From Nitrospirota bacterium (GTDB lineage Bacteria > Nitrospirota > Thermodesulfovibrionia > Thermodesulfovibrionales > UBA1546): DNA of 24,418 nucleotides. Position numbers and translations under genes: made by a program. The notes beneath the pieces are model-generated. The model made no database searches, was not told where the DNA came from, and saw nothing but the letters and a program-made list of their open reading frames with translations. Location of the stretch: contig SCSY01000150.1 in NCBI GenBank assembly GCA_004298625.1, positions 1 through 24,418 of the forward strand, in the 5' to 3' direction. The stretch's first letter is position 1; each line of letters begins with the position of its first letter. Below are positions 6,442-13,665 of the stretch, one piece after another.

Positions 6442-6491
6442 ACCCCTCTCCCCTCCCCTCCCCCTCAAGGGGGGAGGGGAGGGGTGGGGGT
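6442..6491. repeat. C/G-tract extragenic palindrome
   Basis: A C-rich left arm (6442-6465) and a G-rich right arm (6469-6491) surround a TCAA-centred loop. The right arm has four G-runs of 4-6 separated by single A or T, which fits a G-quadruplex motif. No T-run follows, so it is not a classic terminator. It lies between prmC and the PAS-GGDEF-EAL gene. Confidence 0.7.
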
Positions 6492-6554
6492 GTAAATATT
6501 CCTCTCCTCATATTTGTATCCGAAACAAAAATATGGTATTAAGTAAGTAGGCGC

Positions 6555-8441
6555 ATGATGAAAGCAAACCTGATTCCAAATTCAACTCGCGGCGTGGTTA
6601 TTATGGCGGCCCTGATATTTCTGGGGGAAGCGGCTTTTATCTTTTCCCTATCATTTTTGCCGCACATATCATTTTTCACGGCAGGCATTATTAATGCGCT
6701 GTTGCTTGCTGTTATTATCCTGACTGCCTTATATCTGCTTTCGAGAGGCGCTTATCAGAAGGTCAATAAAAGGATGCATCTTATTGATAAGGCGCTGGGA
6801 TACAGCAATGAAGCTGTGCTAATTACGGATGCTGCCGCTAATATCGAATATGTAAATCCGGCCTTTTGTTCTATAACAGGGTATAAAAAAGAAGAAGTCC
6901 TGGGCAGGAACCCGAGCATCATGAAATCAGGCCGCCATGACGTGAAATTTTATAAGGAGATGTGGGAATCCCTGAACAAGACCGGCCAATGGCAGGGCGA
7001 GGTCTGGGACAGGCGCAAAAACGGAGACATCTATCCCAAATGGCTCTCTATCAACACTATAAAAGCAAAAGGTGAACCCGTCAAATACGTGGGTGTTTTT
7101 AGCGATATGACAAACATAAAACAGACCGAGGAATACCTTGATCATCTGATGCATTATGACGCCCTGACCAATGTGCCTAACAGCATCTTGTTCCGCGAGC
7201 GGTTAAAGCAGGCAATGCTTCACGCAGGCCGCTCTAAAAAAAATATGGGCATTATGGCGATTAATTTAAGCAATTTCAAATATGTCAATGATACCTTCGG
7301 GTATCTTGCCGGAGATCAGATACTCAGGGATGCAGCACAGAGATTGGTGCAGGCCGTGAGCAGGCATGACACCGTGGCCCGTCAGGGCGGCGATAAATTT
7401 TCAGTGCTTCTGACGGAACTAACTGACCGCGGAGCTGCCGCAGCAACGGCCAAAAAAATAGTTGATGCCATAGCCGTTTCTTTTAAATTCAAGGGGCATG
7501 AGGTCTATTTGAAGGCAAACATCGGCATCGCGATTTACATGTCAGGCACAGATACAGTTGATGATTTGCTGAGGAATGCGGATATCGCCATGTATCGCGC
7601 CAAGGAAATGGAGGACAATAGATTTCAATTCTACGATCCTGCAATGGGCAACACGTCTTTTGAGAGGCTCAGCATAGAGGCAAATCTGCGGCAGGCCCTT
7701 GAGCAGGAAGGGCTTGTTTTATATTATCAGCCCAATGTGGATTTGCGCACAGGGCGGATATTCGGGATGGAGGCGCTTGTGAGAAGGCAGGAGCATAACT
7801 GGCTGGCTCAGCCTGCTTCTTTTATTAAAATAGCAGAGGAATCCGGACTGATTATTCCCATAATAAAATGGACGCTTCAAACAGCCTGCAAACAGGCAAA
7901 ACGCTGGATTGATGAAGGGCTTCCCCCCTTGCGTCTTGCAGTCAATATAGCTGCAACGCAGTTCCGGGAGCAAGGCCTGCTGCATCTGGTGAAAGACGTA
8001 TTGGCCGAATCTTCACTGGACCCGCGGTATCTTGAGCTTGAGATAACTGAAAAGGCTCTCATGCAGGACTCGGCAGCGGCAATCAGGATGATGAACGAAA
8101 TGAAAGATATGGGGATATATCTTACGATTGATGATTTCGGCACAGGATATTCCTCTTTAAGCTACCTCAAGAAATTGCCTGTAAACAAATTAAAAATTGA
8201 CATATCATTTATCAGGGAGATGACGACGGATCCGAACAGCGCTCTAATCGTAAAGGCAATCATAGACCTGGCCCATACGCTTAATCTAACGGTTTTAGCC
8301 GAAGGCGTTGAGAAAAAAGAGCAGGTGTCTTTCCTGGTCGAAAATAATTGTGACGAGATGCAGGGTTTTTATTTCAGCCTGCCGTTGCCGGCAGAAAACT
8401 TTAAGAAGTTAATATTAAAGGAGAAACATCTAACTCTATAG
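6555..8441 (+). CDS. Membrane PAS-GGDEF-EAL cyclic-di-GMP protein
   Basis: A 628-residue protein with two N-terminal membrane segments (about residues 13-35 and 41-63), a PAS domain (about 77-185; NPAFCSITGYKKEEVLGRNP), a GGDEF domain (about 198-360) and an EAL domain (about 380-620). The cyclase motif reads GGDKF (278-282) and the allosteric RxxD position reads SRHD, so diguanylate cyclase activity and product inhibition are probably lost. The EAL part looks intact: EALVR (406), LELEITE, DDFGTGYSSL (526), KLKID, AEGVE and MQGFYFS. A PAS-controlled c-di-GMP phosphodiesterase is therefore the best prediction. There are two adjacent ATGs (6555, 6558) with a weak ribosome site. It appears to be a single-gene unit. 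Confidence 0.92.
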   Translation: MMKANLIPNSTRGVVIMAALIFLGEAAFIFSLSFLPHISFFTAGIINALLLAVIILTALYLLSRGAYQKVNKRMHLIDKALGYSNEAVLITDAAANIEYVNPAFCSITGYKKEEVLGRNPSIMKSGRHDVKFYKEMWESLNKTGQWQGEVWDRRKNGDIYPKWLSINTIKAKGEPVKYVGVFSDMTNIKQTEEYLDHLMHYDALTNVPNSILFRERLKQAMLHAGRSKKNMGIMAINLSNFKYVNDTFGYLAGDQILRDAAQRLVQAVSRHDTVARQGGDKFSVLLTELTDRGAAAATAKKIVDAIAVSFKFKGHEVYLKANIGIAIYMSGTDTVDDLLRNADIAMYRAKEMEDNRFQFYDPAMGNTSFERLSIEANLRQALEQEGLVLYYQPNVDLRTGRIFGMEALVRRQEHNWLAQPASFIKIAEESGLIIPIIKWTLQTACKQAKRWIDEGLPPLRLAVNIAATQFREQGLLHLVKDVLAESSLDPRYLELEITEKALMQDSAAAIRMMNEMKDMGIYLTIDDFGTGYSSLSYLKKLPVNKLKIDISFIREMTTDPNSALIVKAIIDLAHTLNLTVLAEGVEKKEQVSFLVENNCDEMQGFYFSLPLPAENFKKLILKEKHLTL

Positions 8442-8512
8442 ATACTTTGCGGTTTTGGGAACTGCATTATAGGTTTATAAATTTTTTATATAAGCAAATC
8501 CTGTCTAAATCC

Positions 8513-8542
8513 TTGACTTTAGATTTCAATTTTAATTAACAT
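8513..8542 (+). promoter_or_regulatory. Candidate atpBE promoter
   Basis: TTGACT (8513-8518), an 18-nt spacer and TAACAT (8537-8542) lie in the AT-rich gap 46 nt before the atpB ATG. The -35 is good and the -10 is weak. Confidence 0.4.
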
Positions 8543-8587
8543 AGCAACGATTTTTCCCTTAGTCCATGCTTAAGGAGGAGGTTATTT

Positions 8588-9289
8588 ATGGGACCCGAAG
8601 TGCTTTTGATGGATGCCGTTGTCGGCCCGAATAAAATAATACCGTACGATGTGCCGCATTATGTTTCTTATGCATTTCTTTCATCTATTATGCTTATAAC
8701 CGTTGCAGTTATCGTAAGAGGTTCAATGCGCCTGGTGCCTACCGGCGTCCAGAATTTTGTTGAAATGATGGTGGAGTCAATATTTAAACTGGTGGAGGAT
8801 AATGTAGGGCATCATTGGGCGAGGCCTCTTTTCCCCCTCATCGGCACTTTGTTTTTCTACATACTTCTATGTAATTTCATGGGACTTGTCCCGGGGTTTG
8901 CATCTGCGACAGCCAATATAAATAATAATGCGGCAATGGCAATCCCAGTATTCCTGGCGACACATTTTTATGGAATCAGGGTGCACGGACTCAAATACAT
9001 ATATCATTTCCTCGGCCCTGTGCGTTCCATATTTGCGCTTCCGCTGATGCTGCTGATGTTTATCATCGAAGGCATCGGGCATCTTGTCAGGCCGATTACT
9101 CTGTCGGTAAGGCTTTTCGGAAATATGCAGGCAAAACATATAATACTCGGCGTGCTTGCGGGTCTTGCGCCCGCGTTTGTCCCGATACTCATACTGGCGC
9201 TGGGCACGCTTGTCAGTTTAATACAGGCATTCGTCTTTGTCCTTCTTGCCACTTTATATCTTGCCGGAGCTGTAGAAGAAGGACATTAA
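8588..9289 (+). CDS. atpB: ATP synthase F0 subunit a
   Basis: Subunit a forms the ion half-channels against the rotating c-ring. The 233-residue protein has five to six hydrophobic segments. The family core [16 protein letters not shown] holds the essential arginine, followed by [15 protein letters not shown], the conserved last membrane helix. A strong AAGGAGGAGG precedes the ATG at 8588. Only atpB and atpE are present. The F1 and b-subunit genes must be elsewhere, an arrangement also known from Geobacter- and Desulfovibrio-type genomes. Confidence 0.95.
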   Translation: MGPEVLLMDAVVGPNKIIPYDVPHYVSYAFLSSIMLITVAVIVRGSMRLVPTGVQNFVEMMVESIFKLVEDNVGHHWARPLFPLIGTLFFYILLCNFMGLVPGFASATANINNNAAMAIPVFLATHFYGIRVHGLKYIYHFLGPVRSIFALPLMLLMFIIEGIGHLVRPITLSVRLFGNMQAKHIILGVLAGLAPAFVPILILALGTLVSLIQAFVFVLLATLYLAGAVEEGH

Positions 9290-9318
9290 ATAAAGATTTA
9301 AGGAAAGGAGGAAAAGTG

Positions 9319-9678
9319 ATGAAAAAAATCATCTCGGTAGTATTAATTACGCTTGCTCTTATTTGTTTGGTTGCCCCGTTTGCAATGGCAACAGAAGCTG
9401 CCAAAGAAGAAGCGCCTGCTGCATCATCAAGTGATTCTTCTACCAAGTCAATGGCTGCTCTGGCTGCTGCATTGGCAATCGGCATAGCCGCCTTCGGCAC
9501 GGGCATCGGCCAGGGTTTAGGTTTGAGCAAGGCCTGCGAGGGCGCAGCAAGGAATCCCGGCGCAGCCGGTAAGATTCAGCTCCTTCTCATCATCGGTCTT
9601 GCGATGATCGAGTCTCTTGCAATTTATGCACTGCTCGTAGCGCTTGGTATTCTGATTAACCAGAAGATGTTCTTCTAA
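9319..9678 (+). CDS. atpE: ATP synthase F0 subunit c with N-terminal signal sequence
   Basis: A 119-residue subunit c, longer than the usual 70-90 because of an N-terminal signal-like sequence: [22 protein letters not shown] with cleavage plausible after AMA near residue 24, then an acidic/serine-rich linker. Two c-ring helices follow, with the polar loop ARNPGA. The ion site shows Gln65, Glu98-Ser99 and Tyr103 ([11 protein letters not shown]). This Q...ES..Y pattern is shared with sodium-binding c subunits, though the valine and threonine ligand positions are Met and Leu, so ion specificity is open. The ATG at 9319 is chosen over a GTG at 9316 because the AGGAGG lies 6 nt upstream of it. It lies 29 nt after atpB and ends at a strong terminator. 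Confidence 0.94.
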   Translation: MKKIISVVLITLALICLVAPFAMATEAAKEEAPAASSSDSSTKSMAALAAALAIGIAAFGTGIGQGLGLSKACEGAARNPGAAGKIQLLLIIGLAMIESLAIYALLVALGILINQKMFF

Positions 9679-9701
9679 GTCAGAGAAAAAAAGGTTTTTC
9701 C

Positions 9702-9731
9702 AAAAGGGGTCGAAAGACCCCTTTTTATTTT
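9702..9731 (+). terminator. Intrinsic terminator after atpE
   Basis: A perfect 6-bp stem GGGGTC/GACCCC with a GAAA tetraloop (9706-9721), extended by A-T pairs and followed by TTTTTATTTTT. Confidence 0.93.
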
Positions 9732-9773
9732 TAATATATACGGTCATCAGTCCCTTCAAGTGGGTATCCTAAA

Positions 9774-9870
9774 CTCCCCTCCTTAGTTAAGGAGGGGTAG
9801 GGGTGGTTTGATTAGGATGAATCATTTACCACTCTGTCCTTCGGACACCCCTCCTAAAATAGGAGGGGAG
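9774..9870. repeat. Composite palindromic repeat
   Basis: Two hairpins bracket the element: CCCCTCCTTA/TAAGGAGGGG (9776-9797, perfect 10 bp) and CCCCTCCTA/TAGGAGGGG (9848-9868, perfect 9 bp). The whole has terminal inverted character (CTCCCCTCCT ... AGGAGGGGAG). It looks like a MITE/REP-type extragenic element lying between convergent genes. Confidence 0.7.
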
Positions 9871-9896
9871 CTATAAGAAGCTTTTGCTTTACCTGC

Positions 9897-10418
9897 TTAC
9901 TTCGCTTTTTTCCTGTAAAATGAAGACTTGTATTTTTCAGGTTTGAATGGTTTAAGGCGGACGATCTTGCAGCCTGGAAGTCTTTTTTGAATTGCTTCTT
10001 CTGAAACCCTCTGGTCATAGCCGAGCGCTATAATATCAGGCTTGAGCTGTTCAAGTATTATGAAAATATCTTTTTCATTAAGTCCCAATACAACCCTGTC
10101 CGGTATCCCTGTTTTTTCAACATTCTCCCTGCGCTCTGTTTCATTGTGCTCCGGCAATATGTTTTTTATGCGCTTAACATTTTCGTCTCTCGCAACAATA
10201 ACGATGAGTTCATCTCCCAGCGCCTTTGCCTGCCTTAAGAAATTGGCATGGCCCAGATGAAGATGATCGAATGTCCCTGCGCATACAACGCGGCTTTTTT
10301 TCACCGTATAACCTTCCTGATTAAGTGATTGCAGAGTTTCTATTATACTCTGAAAACTAAAATCCATGCTGAATTGTCTATTGATTCTTGACTTAGTCCA
10401 AAACTTAGTCTGCCGCAT
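9897..10418 (-). CDS. RibL/TagD-like cytidylyltransferase-family nucleotidyltransferase
   Basis: A 173-residue member of the HxGH nucleotidyltransferase family. The core starts at about residue 43 with VVCAGTFDHLHLGH, the nucleotide-binding HLGH. It continues with LGDELIVIVARDENV, PDRVVLGLNEKDIF and KPDIIALGYDQ. These blocks resemble archaeal FAD synthase RibL more than bacterial RibF, and also TagD glycerol-3-phosphate cytidylyltransferase. The acceptor substrate (FMN, glycerol-3-phosphate or another phosphate) cannot be read from sequence. The N-terminal 17 residues have no visible homology; Met18 (10367) is an alternative start, and neither start has a good ribosome site. It is transcribed divergently from rdgB. 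Confidence 0.85.
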   Translation of the reverse strand: MRQTKFWTKSRINRQFSMDFSFQSIIETLQSLNQEGYTVKKSRVVCAGTFDHLHLGHANFLRQAKALGDELIVIVARDENVKRIKNILPEHNETERRENVEKTGIPDRVVLGLNEKDIFIILEQLKPDIIALGYDQRVSEEAIQKRLPGCKIVRLKPFKPEKYKSSFYRKKAK

Positions 10419-10555
10419 GATTATTGCTCAATCTCGAATGGAAGATTTGCCGATTTTAACTTTAGACCCTCTGATTGCAAAATATAAGGTTAAAACTATT
10501 TGGAAAGAAGCTAAATAAGTTATTTTAGGGCAAGAATTGCTTGAGTTGTAAATGT

Positions 10556-10561
10556 TATAAT
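10556..10561 (+). promoter_or_regulatory. rdgB -10 element, probable leaderless start
   Basis: A perfect TATAAT ends 9 nt before the rdgB ATG. The -35 region is weak (TTGCTT at 10537 is too close). There is no Shine-Dalgarno sequence in TTTCCACCC ahead of the ATG, so transcription would begin about 3 nt before the start codon. Confidence 0.5.
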
Positions 10562-10570
10562 TTTCCACCC

Positions 10571-11182
10571 ATGAATATAGTCCTTGCAACAAGAAACAAA
10601 AAAAAGATTGAAGAGATAAGAAGGATTACTGCGGGGATGCAGATAACCCTTTTTACTCTCGATGACTTTTCTGACTGCCCTGAAGTAGAAGAAGACGGAA
10701 AGACATTCGAGGAAAATGCAGTGAAGAAGGCAAAGGCTGTTTCAGGCTATACAAATATGCCTGCGCTTGCGGACGATTCAGGCCTTGAGGTTTATGCGCT
10801 AAATAATGCCCCGGGTGTTTTCTCTGCAAGATATGCCGGCGAAGGTTCCGGAGACGCTGCAAATACCAAAAAGCTTCTTGCTGACATGAGCTCGGCTCCG
10901 GATGAAAAGAGAGGCGCGAGGTTTGCCTGCTGTATTGCCCTCGCATTTCCTGACAGAACGACAGAAACATTTTTGGGCTATTCCGAAGGCAGTATCGGTA
11001 GAGAACCCAGAGGCTCGAATGGTTTCGGCTATGACCCTGTATTTTATCCTCGCGGGCATAAAAAGACATTTGCCGAGATGGCTGATGAGGAAAAGGATAG
11101 CCTGAGTCACAGGGGGGCGGCGCTAAAGAAACTGCAGGAATATCTCACAACCCCCTATTCCCCCTTTGTTAAGGGGGATTAA
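10571..11182 (+). CDS. rdgB: XTP/dITP diphosphatase (RdgB/HAM1)
   Basis: A house-cleaning enzyme that hydrolyses dITP, ITP and XTP to the monophosphates, keeping deaminated purines out of nucleic acids. The 203 residues carry the family motifs in order: VLATRNKKKIEEI at the N-terminus, ADDSGLEVYALNNAPGVFSA, then GSNGFGYDPVF and SHRGAALKKL. The ATG at 10571 is chosen because the family starts with this beta strand; an in-frame TTG at 10541 would add ten unrelated residues. The normal end of the family is near LQEYL. The extra TTPYSPFVKGD and the stop codon come from the palindromic repeat at 11148-11190. Confidence 0.95.
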   Translation: MNIVLATRNKKKIEEIRRITAGMQITLFTLDDFSDCPEVEEDGKTFEENAVKKAKAVSGYTNMPALADDSGLEVYALNNAPGVFSARYAGEGSGDAANTKKLLADMSSAPDEKRGARFACCIALAFPDRTTETFLGYSEGSIGREPRGSNGFGYDPVFYPRGHKKTFAEMADEEKDSLSHRGAALKKLQEYLTTPYSPFVKGD

Positions 11183-11190
11183 GGGGGTTG
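11148..11190. repeat. Palindromic repeat overlapping the rdgB 3' end
   Basis: An imperfect inverted repeat with C-rich arm CAACCCCC(TATT)CCCCC and G-rich arm GGGGG(ATTAA)GGGGGTTG around TTTGTTAA. The left part encodes the last residues of RdgB, and the repeat supplies the TAA stop at 11180-11182. Confidence 0.75.
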
Positions 11191-11211
11191 TTATGACATA
11201 TAGAATATTGA

Positions 11212-11338
11212 AGGCAGGGGATATTATTTGAGCTGTTTTTTTGCCTGCAATTCATACAGCAATTATCAAAATATAGAAGCGGACAAAACCTCGGAGGTCG
11301 TTTCGACCGAGAATGAGCGAAGATATTATCCCCTGTCT
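11212..11338 (-). repeat. Structured dispersed repeat, copy 2 (inverted)
   Basis: The same architecture as 179-310 on the opposite strand. The 31-nt core at 11288-11318 matches copy 1 with one mismatch. Hairpin 2 pairs 11282-11288 with 11239-11245 (7 bp, one G-T). The loop AATTGCTGTATG matches at 11 of 12. The outer stem 11212-11233 with 11317-11338 is self-complementary (16 of 22 positions) but has a different sequence from the outer stem of copy 1. Confidence 0.72.
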
Positions 11339-11617
11339 ATAACGTCTACTTTACAACTTCTACCTGAAAAATCCATAATTTTGCTTACATTAACGGCTTA
11401 TTACAGGCTTCCGGCAATTATAAGAAAAATTAATATTACAATTTTAATTTTTTTCTTGAAAAAACTCTATTTATAGAATAGTATGTAACGCTTGTGAAGA
11501 CTGTTTAAACTTATAAATAGTCCTGCTTTATAATTACAAGTTATTGATTTTGTGGTATTTATTTCTTTTTATACCGCTTTCAATATTGAGAATATACAAT
11601 TCAAGAGGGGGTAATTT
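11339..11617 (+). other. AT-rich adk leader region without a gene
   Basis: Together with the repeat upstream, this makes a 435-nt gap between rdgB and adk. No credible gene is seen. Short open frames here only read through the repeat and AT-rich sequence. A TATAAT at 11529-11534 with a poor TTTAAA at 11504 is the only promoter candidate. AGAGGGGG precedes adk. Confidence 0.5.
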
Positions 11618-12265
11618 ATGAGATTAGTGTTGCTCGGAGCGCCTGGCGCCGGTAAAGGCACTCAGGCCAAAAAGCTTATTGACAAGTATGGAATACCGCA
11701 GATTTCAACAGGAGATATTTTAAGAAAGAACGTTGCTGACGGGACTCCGCTTGGAAAAGAGGCAAAGGTCATTATGGATGCAGGCGGACTTGTGTCCGAC
11801 AAGATTGTGCTGGGCCTGATAGAAGACAGATTGAAACAGCCCGACTGCAAGAAGGGGTTTATACTGGACGGTTTTCCCCGTAATACTGCCCAGGCTGAAT
11901 CACTTGACGGCATTCTGAAGAATTTAGGCATGCCGATAGATTCAGCATTAAGCGTTGACGTCCCCAAAGATGATCTGATGAAAAGACTCACAGGCAGAAG
12001 GACATGCAAGGGCTGCCAGCAGATGTATAACATCTACTTTTCCGCGCCGAAGAAAGACGGAACATGCGACAAATGCGGCGGAGCTCTTTTTCAGAGAGAT
12101 GATGATAAGGAAGAGACAATAAAAAAGAGACTCGATGTCTATGAAGCCCAGACATCTCCCTTATTTGATTATTATGGGAAGAAAGGGATTCTTAAGTCGG
12201 TTAAGGGCGTCGGCAGCATAGATGAGATATTCAGCAAGGTTTGCAGCGCATTAGGCGTAAAGTAA
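11618..12265 (+). CDS. adk: Adenylate kinase, zinc-lid type
   Basis: It catalyses AMP + ATP to 2 ADP in the cytoplasm. The 215 residues show the P-loop GAPGAGKGTQAKKL at the N-terminus, the AMP-binding STGDILR, DGFPRN in the middle, and a long lid carrying four cysteines (Cys130, 133, 150 and 153) as a structural zinc site. A strong AGAGGGGG lies ahead of the ATG. Sat starts only 38 nt downstream, so the two are probably cotranscribed. In this setting its role is clear: APS reductase releases AMP, which must be rephosphorylated so that each sulfate activated costs two ATP equivalents. Confidence 0.97.
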   Translation: MRLVLLGAPGAGKGTQAKKLIDKYGIPQISTGDILRKNVADGTPLGKEAKVIMDAGGLVSDKIVLGLIEDRLKQPDCKKGFILDGFPRNTAQAESLDGILKNLGMPIDSALSVDVPKDDLMKRLTGRRTCKGCQQMYNIYFSAPKKDGTCDKCGGALFQRDDDKEETIKKRLDVYEAQTSPLFDYYGKKGILKSVKGVGSIDEIFSKVCSALGVK

Positions 12266-12303
12266 ATAAATTAATAATATAAAACTTAAAGGAGGAAGAA
12301 GAA

Positions 12304-13503
12304 ATGTCATTGATTAAGCCACATGGTTCGGACAAACTGAATCCACTATATGTTTATGACACGGCTGAAAATGAAGCCCTGCAGAAAGAAGCTAAAGGTC
12401 TTAAGTCTATTGTTGTGAGCTCAGCTACTGCAGCTAATGCAGTTATGCTGGGTGGTGGTTACTTCAACCCGTTAACAGGTTACATGAACAAAGCTGATGC
12501 TCTGTCTGTTGCTACAGGCATGAAAACAACAGCTGGTTTGTTCTGGCCGGTTCCGATTTTAAACCTGGTTAAAAATGCAGACGGAATCAAGGCCGGTGAC
12601 CGCATTGCTCTTAAAGATCCGAATGTCGAGGGCAACCCTGTATTGGCGGTTATGGATGTGAAAGCAGTTGAAGAATTCAGTGATGCAGATATGGCGATGA
12701 TGTCTGAAAAAGTTTACCGTCCCAAGCCTCCTGAAGCGCATCCGGGTGTTGAGGCATTCAACGCGCAGGGCAAGGTCTGCATATCAGGTCCAATTAAAGT
12801 ATTAAATTTTTCTTACTTCCAGGATGAATTCCCGGACACCTTCCGTACTGCAGTTGAAATTCGTAACGAAATCACCGAGCGTGGCTGGAAGAAAGTTGTT
12901 GCCTTCCAGACCCGTAACCCGATGCATCTGGCCCACGAAGAACTTTGTCACATGGCAATGGACCGTTTAGGCTGTGATGGCCTGGTTATTCATATGCTGC
13001 TTGGAAAATTGAAAAAAGGAGATATTCCTGCGCCTGTTCGTGACGCTGCGATCCGTAAAATGGTCGAGCTGTACTTCCCTAAAAACAGCGCGATGGTTAC
13101 CGGTTACGGGTTCGATATGCTTTATGCCGGTCCACGCGAAGGTGTATTGCACGCTATATTCCGTCAGAACATGGGCGCAACTCACTTCATTGTCGGTCGT
13201 GACCATGCAGGTGTCGGTGATCACTATGGTCCATTCGATGCGCAAGTCATCTTTGATAAAGAAGTCCCTGCCGGCGCTTTGAAAATTGAGATCTTCAAGG
13301 CTGACCACACTGCTTATTCGAAGAAACTGGGTAAGGTCATGATGATGTGTGAAGCGCCTGATCATACAAAAGAAGATTTTGTTCTGCTTTCAGGCACAAA
13401 AGTTCGTGAAATGTTAGGCAAGGGCATTGCGCCGCCTAAAGAATTCTCACGTCCTGAAGTGGCTGACATTTTGATTAAGTATTATCAGAGTCTTGAAAAA
13501 TAA
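12304..13503 (+). CDS. sat: Sulfate adenylyltransferase (dissimilatory)
   Basis: It forms adenosine 5'-phosphosulfate and pyrophosphate from sulfate and ATP, the first step of sulfate respiration. The 399-residue length suits the homo-oligomeric Sat without an APS-kinase domain. Visible motifs are QTRNPMHLAH (residues 202-211, the ATP/sulfate site with the HxxH pair), YGFDMLYAGPREG and GRDHAGVGD. AAAGGAGGA precedes the ATG. All 14 arginines use CGT (12) or CGC (2), while the flanking genes use AGA/AGG almost exclusively, so the gene looks acquired. From memory the protein resembles Sat of purple sulfur bacteria and relatives more than that of Desulfovibrio, which would need a tree. It is followed by a repeat-bearing spacer and aprBA. 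Confidence 0.97.
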   Translation: MSLIKPHGSDKLNPLYVYDTAENEALQKEAKGLKSIVVSSATAANAVMLGGGYFNPLTGYMNKADALSVATGMKTTAGLFWPVPILNLVKNADGIKAGDRIALKDPNVEGNPVLAVMDVKAVEEFSDADMAMMSEKVYRPKPPEAHPGVEAFNAQGKVCISGPIKVLNFSYFQDEFPDTFRTAVEIRNEITERGWKKVVAFQTRNPMHLAHEELCHMAMDRLGCDGLVIHMLLGKLKKGDIPAPVRDAAIRKMVELYFPKNSAMVTGYGFDMLYAGPREGVLHAIFRQNMGATHFIVGRDHAGVGDHYGPFDAQVIFDKEVPAGALKIEIFKADHTAYSKKLGKVMMMCEAPDHTKEDFVLLSGTKVREMLGKGIAPPKEFSRPEVADILIKYYQSLEK

Positions 13504-13504
13504 A

Positions 13505-13562
13505 TTCAGTGTCGGTGAATAGTGTCGGTGTCGGTAAAAAACACTTGCACTTACACTTGCAC
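13505..13562 (+). repeat. Short repeat array between sat and aprB
   Basis: GTGTCGGT occurs three times, then an A-run, then CACTTGCACT-type units twice. The right half is partly the complement of the left (AGTG...GTG), so a weak hairpin can form. Confidence 0.55.
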
Positions 13563-13610
13563 TAATAACTGAGGTGAGAGGGGGTGGAAAGTTTAGTAGT
13601 TTGAGGATTA

Positions 13611-13631
13611 CGGCTTTAGGGATTAAAGCCG
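13611..13631 (+). promoter_or_regulatory. Perfect palindrome in the aprB leader
   Basis: CGGCTTTA-GGGAT-TAAAGCCG, a perfect 8-bp inverted repeat 35 nt ahead of the aprB ATG. No T-run follows, so it is an operator or a leader mRNA hairpin rather than a terminator. Confidence 0.5.
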
Positions 13632-13665
13632 ATTATTACTAATAAATTTTTAAGGAGGTTAGGAA

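Noticed and set aside
11228..11476. Open frame of about 80 codons from a TTG between rdgB and adk
   Set aside because: It reads through the structured repeat and AT-rich DNA. A similar peptide (TSEV(A/V)STENE) is read from the other repeat copy only because the DNA is repeated. No ribosome site or domain.
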